NCBI GenBank assembly: GCA_051293835.1
Contig: JBPKMA010000001.1
Location: forward strand, 124,001-188,000
Reading direction: 5' to 3'
DNA from: DATLZU01 sp051293835
GTDB lineage: Bacteria; Nitrospirota; Nitrospiria; Nitrospirales; Nitrospiraceae
DNA length: 64,000 nucleotides
In this document: positions 32,783 through 40,161 of the stretch, piece after piece
Position numbering within the stretch: position 1 is the first letter of the stretch
How the letters are laid out: each line of letters starts with the position of its first letter
The notes under the pieces: model-generated
Databases searched by the model: none
What the model was told of the DNA's origin: nothing
What the model saw: the letters and a program-made list of their open reading frames with translations, nothing else
Position numbers and translations under genes: made by a program

Positions 32783-33943
32783 TCACCGCGCCAACGCATG
32801 GACGAGCGCCTCGGCTTTCTCTCGAGCCCAGCGATCGGCCTCGAGCGCGTCATCGATCGACTCGATTTCCCATGGCGTGTGGGCTTCCATGGTGCTGCGA
32901 ATAACCTCGGCGATGTCCGTGAACCGGATGCCCTCCTGCAAGTACGCCTCCACGGCAACCTCGTTGGCCGCGTTGAGCGCCGCCGGCATGGTGCCGCCGA
33001 TGCGCAAGGCCTCATAGCCCAGATTCAGGCAGGGGAATCGGTCGTGGTCCGGCGTGAAAAAGGTTAGCTTCCCGATCGCTGCCAGGTCCAGCGACGGCAG
33101 ATCGAGCGGCATACGTTCGGGATAACGCATGGCGTACGAAATAGGGGTGCGCATGTCCGGCAATCCGAGCTGGGCGATGATGGAACGGTCTTCATATTCT
33201 ACCAGAGAATGAATGATGCTTTCCCGATGGATCAGCACGTCGATCCGAGAAGCCGCGATATCAAACAGCCAACGTGCTTCAATCACCTCGAGACCTTTGT
33301 TCATCAGGGTGGCCGAATCGATCGTAATCTTGGCGCCCATTTTCCAGTTAGGATGTTGCAACGCTTGTTCGGGTTTCACACCCTGCAGTTGCTCGCGCGA
33401 GAGGTCCCACAACGGCCCTCCCGAGGCCGTCAGAATAAGACGCCGGACATCCTCCCGGCGATGGCCTTCGAGCGATTGGAAAATCGCACTGTGTTCACTG
33501 TCCACCGGGAAGATCCGCACGCCGTGCTTGTGTGCTTCTTCCCGCATGAGTTTGCCGGCCATGACCATCGGTTCCTTGTTCGCCAGGGCAACGTGTTTGC
33601 CGGAGCGGATGGCGGCCAGGGTCGGGACCAGGCCGGCTCCGCCAACGATCGCCGAAATGACCAATTCGGCGTCCGGCACCCGCGCGACCTCTGCGACGCC
33701 ATCCGTGCCGGAGAGGATCTCTGTGGAGAGGTCTCGGCAGCGGTCGCGCAATTTCGCGGCCGCTGCCGCGTTCGACAGGGCGACGACGGTCGGCTTGTAG
33801 CGGCGGATCTGTTCCTCGAGTTTTTCGTCATTCGCGCCGGCCGTCAGGCCAAGGACTTGGAATTCTTCAGGGAATCGGTCAACGATATCCAGGGTATTGG
33901 TCCCGATCGATCCCGTTGACCCGAGAATCACGATTTTCTTCAT
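32783..33943 (-). CDS. dxr: 1-deoxy-D-xylulose 5-phosphate reductoisomerase
   Basis: This 386-residue enzyme converts DXP to MEP with NADPH, the first committed step of the non-mevalonate isoprenoid pathway. The NADPH-binding GSTGSIGTNTLDIV is at the very N-terminus. Substrate and metal motifs NKEPMVMAGKL, PVDSEHSAIFQ, TASGGPLWD and ATLMNKGLEVIEA follow in order. The protein is of standard length. The product pathway feeds UppS (same cluster) and the hopanoid genes at 48-50 kb. Confidence 0.96.
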   Translation of the reverse strand: MKKIVILGSTGSIGTNTLDIVDRFPEEFQVLGLTAGANDEKLEEQIRRYKPTVVALSNAAAAAKLRDRCRDLSTEILSGTDGVAEVARVPDAELVISAIVGGAGLVPTLAAIRSGKHVALANKEPMVMAGKLMREEAHKHGVRIFPVDSEHSAIFQSLEGHRREDVRRLILTASGGPLWDLSREQLQGVKPEQALQHPNWKMGAKITIDSATLMNKGLEVIEARWLFDIAASRIDVLIHRESIIHSLVEYEDRSIIAQLGLPDMRTPISYAMRYPERMPLDLPSLDLAAIGKLTFFTPDHDRFPCLNLGYEALRIGGTMPAALNAANEVAVEAYLQEGIRFTDIAEVIRSTMEAHTPWEIESIDDALEADRWAREKAEALVHALAR

Positions 33944-34025
33944 CGCGAGTGCCCTTCCGCGCTGGGACGTTAGCTTGATAAAAAAATAAGGCAGTCGCCC
34001 GGCGGCTAATCGCCAAGACCCATGT

Positions 34026-34907
34026 CTAGTATCCTTTCCCCAGCGTCACATAGTAGTAGAACGCCGGAGCCGTAAACAATAGACTATCGAGCCGGTCCAA
34101 CATTCCACCATGTCCTGGAAGCAATCCTCCCGAATCTTTCACCCCCGCGCTTCGCTTCAAGGCTGATTCCGCCAGGTCTCCCGCCAACCCCACGCCGGCC
34201 ATGAGTAGCCCGAGCGCGACGCAATCGACCGTTGTTAAAGAGGGAAGAAACCATGCGCGGGCTCCAAAAGCTGTCAAGACGGAACACGCCACCCCTCCAA
34301 TCAGGCCTTCGACGGTCTTGTTCGGGCTGATCGTCGGCGTTAATTTCCTCCGACCGAACAGTGTGCCGACGTAATAGGCGCCTGTATCCCCGGCCCATGT
34401 GGTTAGGACGACGAAGAAAACGAGAAACTCGCCGCCGTCCAGTGCGCGGGTTCGGAGCAGATGGCCAATGGTGAACCCAACATAGAGCACGCCGAACGCC
34501 AAAACCGCGCTGTCCATCAATGCCCGACTTAAGTCCCGTTGGGAAAACAGAGGAAGCAGCAGTGACCCGGCTACTGTGAGCAGGAGCACGGTCTGTTCCG
34601 ATAACAGATCCGGCCACTGCATGCTTGTGAGCAGCAGCGCGGTGGCTCCCACTCCCGCCACGATCGGGACCACTCCCTGCTCGGTGCGGAAGTGCAGCCG
34701 GTAAAATTCGCCTGTCGCCAACAGACTGGCGGTCAGGACGAGGGAGAAGAAAGCGGAGGACGGGAGATACCGGACCAGAACGTAGAACAGCGGAGCGAAA
34801 ATCAGCGCCGGATAGATCCGGCGGATATCTAACCGCTTGGACGCCGTGGGTAGAGTTTCGACAGGCTGCTGGCCTTCCCCTCCGCACTCGACAGCTCCCT
34901 GTTTCAC
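34026..34907 (-). CDS. cdsA: Phosphatidate cytidylyltransferase
   Basis: The 293-residue polytopic membrane protein (about eight hydrophobic segments) makes CDP-diacylglycerol for phospholipid synthesis. The CdsA signature is intact near the C-terminus (LKRSAGVKDSGGLLPGHGG, then MLDRLDS), preceded by SPNKTVEGLIGG. It starts at GTG 34907, overlapping the uppS stop as GTGA, so it is translationally coupled to uppS. Residues 1-25 are a hydrophilic extension; a later start cannot be excluded. Confidence 0.95.
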   Translation of the reverse strand: MKQGAVECGGEGQQPVETLPTASKRLDIRRIYPALIFAPLFYVLVRYLPSSAFFSLVLTASLLATGEFYRLHFRTEQGVVPIVAGVGATALLLTSMQWPDLLSEQTVLLLTVAGSLLLPLFSQRDLSRALMDSAVLAFGVLYVGFTIGHLLRTRALDGGEFLVFFVVLTTWAGDTGAYYVGTLFGRRKLTPTISPNKTVEGLIGGVACSVLTAFGARAWFLPSLTTVDCVALGLLMAGVGLAGDLAESALKRSAGVKDSGGLLPGHGGMLDRLDSLLFTAPAFYYYVTLGKGY

Positions 34908-35701
34908 AATCCGATCTGGGGAGAAACGGCGCTGAACACGCGACCGAATCGGCGATCCCGGCGTTGATATTCCAACAACGCCAGGAGTGCTTCACGCCGC
35001 CGGAAGTCTGGCCACAGCGTCGGCGTAAAGTACAGTTCGGTATAAGCGAGTTGCCACAGAAGAAAGTTGCTGAGGCGCGTCTCGCCGCTTGTGCGGATCA
35101 ACAAATCTGGGTCGGGCAGGTCGCTTGTGGAAAGGTAGTTCTGAAACAGGGTCTCGTCGATATCTTCCGGCCGCAGCACACCGCGCTGGCATTCGCGAGC
35201 GATTTGAGAGACCGCGTCAATGATCTCCGAGCGGCCGCCGTAACTGAGCGCCACTGTGAGAATCAGTTTGTCGAGATGTGCGGTTTCCTGCTCGGCCGTA
35301 CGGACCCAATGAAGGGCGGACGGCGGCAGCGCGGTGACGCGTCCAATGGTGCGGAACCGGATACCCTGTTGGACGAGGCTGGATCGCTCCGTCGCGAGAT
35401 AGTGTTCCAACAATTCCATCAACGCGTTGATCTCCTGCGCCGGGCGATTCCAGTTTTCTTGGGAAAAGGCGTAAATGGTCAGCGCGTGGATGCCCAGCTC
35501 CAGACACAAGGCGATAACTTCGCGAACCGACTTGATGCCTTCCCGGTGTCCCGCAATACGCGGCAGCCCGCGGAGTTCGGCCCAGCGGCCGTTCCCGTCC
35601 ATGATGATGGCAACATGCTTGGGAAGGAGGTCCCTCTCCAACTGCGAGAGCAGTTGGCCTTCGGAAAGGCGGTCTGTATCGAGTGCGATACCTTTCGTCA
35701 T
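34904..35701 (-). CDS. uppS: Undecaprenyl-diphosphate synthase (cis-prenyltransferase)
   Basis: From ATG 35701 the protein has 265 residues and makes undecaprenyl diphosphate, the lipid carrier for cell-wall synthesis. The family motifs are complete: HVAIIMDGNGRWAELRGLPR with the catalytic Asp, TIYAFSQENWNRP, SYGGRSEI and the C-terminal DLLIRTSGETRLSNFLLWQL. In-frame starts upstream at 35740 and 35800 would add residues without homology, and no start has a strong ribosome-binding site. It is the first gene of the cluster and lies divergent from tldD. Confidence 0.94.
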   Translation of the reverse strand: MTKGIALDTDRLSEGQLLSQLERDLLPKHVAIIMDGNGRWAELRGLPRIAGHREGIKSVREVIALCLELGIHALTIYAFSQENWNRPAQEINALMELLEHYLATERSSLVQQGIRFRTIGRVTALPPSALHWVRTAEQETAHLDKLILTVALSYGGRSEIIDAVSQIARECQRGVLRPEDIDETLFQNYLSTSDLPDPDLLIRTSGETRLSNFLLWQLAYTELYFTPTLWPDFRRREALLALLEYQRRDRRFGRVFSAVSPQIGL

Positions 35702-35857
35702 TGGAGCGGGTAAATGGACAACGGCTCTTTCCATCTCCATCCAGAGATCCGGCAGATGGGGGATGGGGCAAAGTCTACTGGCGGGGTTGGTAAAAGTCAA
35801 ACGATATTCACGAATTCCCCAACCAGGACGTAGGTGTTGCCGTAGAGTGCCAGCGCG

Positions 35858-35887
35858 TTGAAATACCTCGGCGTTCGCTTATATACT
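35858..35887 (+). promoter_or_regulatory. Promoter candidate for tldD-tldE
   Basis: TTGAAA (35858-35863) and TATACT (35882-35887) are 18 bases apart, close to the sigma-70 consensus. The start codon of tldD is 40 bases downstream, leaving a short leader with AGGAAGGAA as a possible ribosome-binding site. Confidence 0.6.
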
Positions 35888-35926
35888 CCGCCTCGTGATG
35901 GAGAGAGAGGAAGGAACCTTACGGGA

Positions 35927-37360
35927 ATGTCTACGGAACATGTCGAGCTTGCTCGTTTCGGCCTAACCGACCGGGAAATACAGCAGGTCCTCGGACGGGT
36001 GAAGGTCCGTGATGTGGATTATGCCGACCTCTATTTCGAATTGAGGCAGGCCGAATCGGTTTCCATGGAGGAAGGCATTGTCAAGCGGGCGACGAAAAGC
36101 GTCTCGCGGGGAGTCGGTGTCAGGGCCACCTCGGGAGAAAAAACCGGGTTTGCCTACTCCGATGAATTAACTCGGCGAGACCTGGAAATCGCCGCTGACG
36201 CGGCCCGTTACATTGCCGCCTCGCCTCGAGGGGGGGATGCCCTGCCGGTGACCCACCGCGAACGCCCGCCGCACGACTTGTATCCGGTTGAGTGCGCAGC
36301 CGTCGAAGTCGCGACGAAGGACCGGGTGGCGCTTCTCAACGAGATCGATGCGGAAGCCCGCCGGTACGATCCACGGATCAAGAATGTGATCGCATCATTC
36401 AACATGGAATACAAGGTCGTGATTGTGGCGACATCGGAGGGCCGTCTGGTCGGCGACATCCGGCCGTTGTCTCGGTTGCAGATCACCTGCATCGCGGAAG
36501 AGAACGGCAACCGCCAAGTCGGGACCTTCGGCGGTGGCGGACGGATCGGATTCGAGTGGTATCGGGAGGGCGACCGGCATCTGCACTACGCCAGAGAAGC
36601 AGCTCGCCAGGCGATCCTGAACCTGGACGCAGTGGATGCGCCGGCCGGGGTGATGCCGGTTGTTTTGGCTGGCGGGTGGCCTGGCATCCTGCTGCATGAG
36701 GCGGTGGGGCATGGGCTGGAAGCGGATTTCAATCGCAAGAAGACCTCTGCCTTCTCGAACCTGATCGGCCAGCGGGTGGCTTCGGAGATGTGCACGGTTG
36801 TCGATGATGGTACCTTACCGTTCCGGCGCGGCTCACTGAACATGGACGACGAAGGGACGCCGACCAGCCGGACAGTCTTGATCGAAAAGGGGATTCTTCG
36901 CGGCTATCTCACCGATCGACTGAATGCGCGCTTGATGGGTATCCCGCTGACCGGGAACGGGCGGCGAGAAAACTATCAAAGCGTCGTTTTGCCGCGCATG
37001 ACTAATACCTTCATGTTGGCGGGCGAGTCCGAGCCACAGGATATCATCCGGTCCGTCAAGCGCGGCCTCTACGCCGTCTCGTTTGGCGGCGGTCAGGTGG
37101 ACATCACGAACGGCAAGTTTGTGTTCTCCGCCAGCGAAGCGTATCTCATCGAGGACGGCAAGATCACCAAACCGGTCAAAGGCGCGACGTTGATCGGGAA
37201 CGGACCGGAGATTCTGACCAAAGTCTCGATGGTGGGTCACGATCTCAAACTGGACGAGGGTATCGGCACTTGCGGAAAGGAAGGCCAGTCGGTGCCGGTG
37301 GGGGTCGGCCTGCCGACTATTCGGATCGACGAGATCACGGTGGGGGGGACGAAAGCCTGA
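35927..37360 (+). CDS. tldD: TldD metalloprotease subunit
   Basis: This 477-residue protein is the catalytic subunit of the TldD/TldE (PmbA) protease, which processes small peptides and natural-product precursors in other bacteria. The zinc motif is HEAVGH (residues 257-262), with the C-terminal GTCGKEGQSVPVGVGLPTIR conserved. The ATG at 35927 is chosen over 35858 because homology begins there and the promoter would otherwise lie inside the gene. The partner gene tldE follows directly. Confidence 0.94.
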   Translation: MSTEHVELARFGLTDREIQQVLGRVKVRDVDYADLYFELRQAESVSMEEGIVKRATKSVSRGVGVRATSGEKTGFAYSDELTRRDLEIAADAARYIAASPRGGDALPVTHRERPPHDLYPVECAAVEVATKDRVALLNEIDAEARRYDPRIKNVIASFNMEYKVVIVATSEGRLVGDIRPLSRLQITCIAEENGNRQVGTFGGGGRIGFEWYREGDRHLHYAREAARQAILNLDAVDAPAGVMPVVLAGGWPGILLHEAVGHGLEADFNRKKTSAFSNLIGQRVASEMCTVVDDGTLPFRRGSLNMDDEGTPTSRTVLIEKGILRGYLTDRLNARLMGIPLTGNGRRENYQSVVLPRMTNTFMLAGESEPQDIIRSVKRGLYAVSFGGGQVDITNGKFVFSASEAYLIEDGKITKPVKGATLIGNGPEILTKVSMVGHDLKLDEGIGTCGKEGQSVPVGVGLPTIRIDEITVGGTKA

Positions 37361-37393
37361 TGGTGAGCGCTGAGTGCAGTGAGGAGGGCTGAA

Positions 37394-38782
37394 TTGTCAA
37401 TTGCGGGCAAGTACGCAGGAGAACCGGCGGACAAGAACCGCCGTTTTATCGATCTCGCCGGGGATATCCTTGATCGGGCCAAGTGCTGCGGAGCGACGGA
37501 AGCGGACGTTTTGGTCGCTGACGGGGAGACATTGTCGGTGCAAGTTCGGCTGGGAACGGTCGACCGTCTGACCAAGGCCAGAGAGAAGCGCCTGGGGCTC
37601 AGGGTCTTTTTCGGGAAGCGCTCGGCCAGCGCGGCGACGTCGGATTTCTCGCCGGAGTCGCTGGACCGGTTTGTCAAGGATACGTGCGAGCTGGCGCAGG
37701 CGGTCGCCGAAGACGAACTGTCCGGCCTTCCGGCGGCGGAACTGATGGCCAAAGAGGTCTCTGATCTGGACCTGTACGATGCTACCGCCCTGCCAACTGA
37801 TGTCCAGATCGAACTCGCACGTCGGGCGGAAGCCGCGGCGTTTGCGGCCGATTCCCGCGTGACGAATTCGGAAGGGGCGGAGTTCGATTCCTCATCCGGG
37901 CGCATTGTGCTGGTGAACAGTCACGGATTCGCAGGCGAATACCGGAGTTCCAGCTTCTCGCTATCGGTGTCGCCAATCGCGACAGAGCCGGGCTCCGGCG
38001 CCATGCAGCGCGATGCTTGGTATAGCGTGCAACGGAAGTTCGCCAAGCTGGACAGTCCGGAGACGATCGGGCAGGAGGCGGCCCGCCGCGCGGTGCGGCG
38101 ATTGGGGGCGAAGAAGATCTCCACCCGGCGCGCGCCGGTGATTTTTGATCAAGAAACAGCGGCCAGCCTGTTGAGCACCCTCTGCAGCGCCGTCTCCGGC
38201 TATGCTTTGTATAAGGGAGCTTCTTTCTTGATCGGGCAACTCGGCCGGAAACTCGCACCCGACTTCGTGACCATTTATGACGACGGCCGGATGGTAGGCG
38301 GGTTGGGGTCCCGTCCGTTCGACGGCGAAGGGCTGCCAACGAGAAAGACGACCGTGGTCGAACGAGGCGTTCTGACAAGCTACCTTCTGGATACCTATTC
38401 GGGCCGGAAGCTCGGGTTACCCTCCACGGGCAATGCCTCGCGTAGCGTCGGCGAAAGCCCGTTGGTGGGACCGACCAACTTTTATTTGGTACCCGGAACC
38501 AGGAGCCCGGAGGAAATCATCGCCTCGGTGCGCGAAGGGCTCTACGTGACGGAACTGATCGGGTTCGGCGTGAATATGGTGACCGGAGATTACTCGCGCG
38601 GGGCTTGCGGCTTTTGGATCGAAAACGGAGAACTGGCCTATCCGGTTGAGGAGATCACCATTGCCGGGAATCTCAAACAGATGTTCGCGACCATCGAAAT
38701 GATCGGGAATGATCTGGTCTTTCGCGGCCGCGTTGCCAGCCCGACGATCAAAATTGCAGAAATGACAATTGCGGGGAATTAG
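37394..38782 (+). CDS. tldE: TldE/PmbA subunit
   Basis: The 462-residue protein is the non-catalytic partner of TldD; as usual for TldE it lacks the HExxxH motif. Family landmarks include VTNSEGAEFDSSSGRIVLV, GNASRSVGESPLVGPTNFYL, and the C-terminal FWIENGELAYPVEEITIAGN. The TTG at 37394 is preferred as start because GGAGG ends six bases before it; a GTG at 37379 overlaps that ribosome-binding site. It lies 33 bases after tldD, so the two form an operon. Confidence 0.92.
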   Translation: MSIAGKYAGEPADKNRRFIDLAGDILDRAKCCGATEADVLVADGETLSVQVRLGTVDRLTKAREKRLGLRVFFGKRSASAATSDFSPESLDRFVKDTCELAQAVAEDELSGLPAAELMAKEVSDLDLYDATALPTDVQIELARRAEAAAFAADSRVTNSEGAEFDSSSGRIVLVNSHGFAGEYRSSSFSLSVSPIATEPGSGAMQRDAWYSVQRKFAKLDSPETIGQEAARRAVRRLGAKKISTRRAPVIFDQETAASLLSTLCSAVSGYALYKGASFLIGQLGRKLAPDFVTIYDDGRMVGGLGSRPFDGEGLPTRKTTVVERGVLTSYLLDTYSGRKLGLPSTGNASRSVGESPLVGPTNFYLVPGTRSPEEIIASVREGLYVTELIGFGVNMVTGDYSRGACGFWIENGELAYPVEEITIAGNLKQMFATIEMIGNDLVFRGRVASPTIKIAEMTIAGN

Positions 38783-38877
38783 CTACTAGCGAATAGCTGA
38801 CAGCAGGTAGCGGATAGCTTCAAACTCACGGCTTCGTGCTGTTGGCTGCGAGCTGTTCGCTGTGCAGGAGGTGAGAT
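38783..38877 (+). repeat. Imperfect inverted repeat between tldE and the hydrolase gene
   Basis: The left arm (CTAGCGAATAGCTGACAGCA, about 38786-38815) can pair with the right arm (GCTGCGAGCTGTTCGCTGTG, about 38840-38865). The words AGCGAATAGC and AGCTGTTCGCT are the same as in the guaB-guaA spacer at 1633-1723. It may be a mobile or recurring intergenic hairpin of this genome. The ribosome-binding site CAGGAGGTGAG of the next gene follows at once. Confidence 0.6.
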
Positions 38878-39591
38878 ATGGCTGAAATTAAAGACACGAT
38901 GGTGCACTATCCAAGCAACGGCGTGACAGTCCGGGCCTATCTGGTGACTCCGCAGACCAAAGAGAAACGGCCGGCAATCATCGTGGTCCAGGAATGGTGG
39001 GGGCTGAACGACCATATCAAGGATATTGCTCGCCGGTTTGCAGCGGAGGGCTATGTAGCGATCGCGCCAGATCTCTATTCGCGGTTCCAGAACGAGGTCG
39101 TGCCGAACAGCAATCCCAAACGGGCCGGAGAGCTAATGGGGCAATTGAAGCAGGAAGATGGGCTCAAGGACCTGAACGCGACCGTGAACTATCTGAAAAC
39201 GGTGCCCGGCGTGGATGCCGCGCGGATCGGCGTCACCGGCTTTTGCATGGGCGGCTCCTACGCGCTCATGCTTCCCTGCGTCAATAACGAGATCAAGGCG
39301 GCGGTGCCCTTCTACGGACAGGTGCCGAATCCGGACACGCCGCTTCAGAAGTTGGCCTGCCCGGTCCTCTACATCTATGGAGAAGAAGACGGGTGGATCA
39401 CGAAGGCGGACGTGCAGCGGTTGGCTGCGGCGCTGAAAAAATATAACAAACCGGGCGAGATCAAGACCTATCCTGGCGCGCCGCACGCATTTTTCAACGA
39501 TACGCGCAAGGATGTGTACAAGCCGGCCGAAGCCAAGGATGCCTGGGCGCGCACGCTGGCGTTTTTCAAACAACATTTAAAGAGCGCGTAG
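38878..39591 (+). CDS. Dienelactone hydrolase family protein
   Basis: This 237-residue alpha/beta hydrolase carries the family's nucleophile cysteine in GVTGFCMGG, the acid in YGEEDGWIT and the histidine in PGAPHAFFND. QEWWGLNDHIKDIARRFAAE is the conserved N-terminal block. Family members hydrolyse dienelactones in chlorocatechol breakdown, but many are general esterases with unknown substrates; no aromatic-degradation genes are nearby. AGGAGGTGAG before the ATG is a strong ribosome-binding site. Confidence 0.92.
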   Translation: MAEIKDTMVHYPSNGVTVRAYLVTPQTKEKRPAIIVVQEWWGLNDHIKDIARRFAAEGYVAIAPDLYSRFQNEVVPNSNPKRAGELMGQLKQEDGLKDLNATVNYLKTVPGVDAARIGVTGFCMGGSYALMLPCVNNEIKAAVPFYGQVPNPDTPLQKLACPVLYIYGEEDGWITKADVQRLAAALKKYNKPGEIKTYPGAPHAFFNDTRKDVYKPAEAKDAWARTLAFFKQHLKSA

Positions 39592-39658
39592 CTCGTGCTG
39601 ATGGCGAATTGCTGAGGGCTACTCGCTGCTTGCCCAGCGCTGTTTGTGGAGAAGAGCA

Positions 39659-40138
39659 ATGGCCCTGAATGCGGAAGACGGAAAAAAAATGCTGCAGTTG
39701 ATCACGTCGCGTTACGACGATTGGCGTTGGCGCAAGAAAATTGAAAAGACCTTGAGCCTGCCGCAGTCGGGCGTGAGCGACGAGGTGCAACGACAGATTT
39801 TCATGTATCTGAAGCTCGGCCTCAAGGCCTATAAGTCCCGGCGTGCCGATCCGGACACGTGGATTGTTGGTGGCTATGCAACCAAAGAAGTCATTGATCG
39901 GGCGAAGTTTCAGCCACAGCAGGTAGGACCGTCGGTCACAAAGGAAGATGTAGCTTACCTCGGCGTCGACCCAGGACCGGAAGTGGATGAAGCCTGGTGG
40001 GAGGAGATGCTCGTCAACTGGTTTGAGGAGCCGGAAGAGGGGAAGGAAGAAACCGCTTCCGTTGAGGAAGGCCAACCCACCGCAGCAGAGGCCGACCAGC
40101 CCGCCGCCCACGCGTCAAAGGATTCCGCCAAAGCCTGA
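39659..40138 (+). CDS. Small protein of unknown function with an acidic tail
   Basis: The 159-residue protein has a Trp- and Lys-rich helical first half (KKMLQLITSRYDDWRWRKKI) and ends in a tail dominated by Glu and Ala (after about residue 120). It starts at ATG 39659 after AGAAGAGCA. It is cytoplasmic by prediction, as no signal peptide is present. No family is recognised. It is convergent with the uracil-DNA glycosylase gene 23 bases away. Confidence 0.7.
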   Translation: MALNAEDGKKMLQLITSRYDDWRWRKKIEKTLSLPQSGVSDEVQRQIFMYLKLGLKAYKSRRADPDTWIVGGYATKEVIDRAKFQPQQVGPSVTKEDVAYLGVDPGPEVDEAWWEEMLVNWFEEPEEGKEETASVEEGQPTAAEADQPAAHASKDSAKA

Positions 40139-40161
40139 GAGGAAAAAGCAAGGAGGCTTTC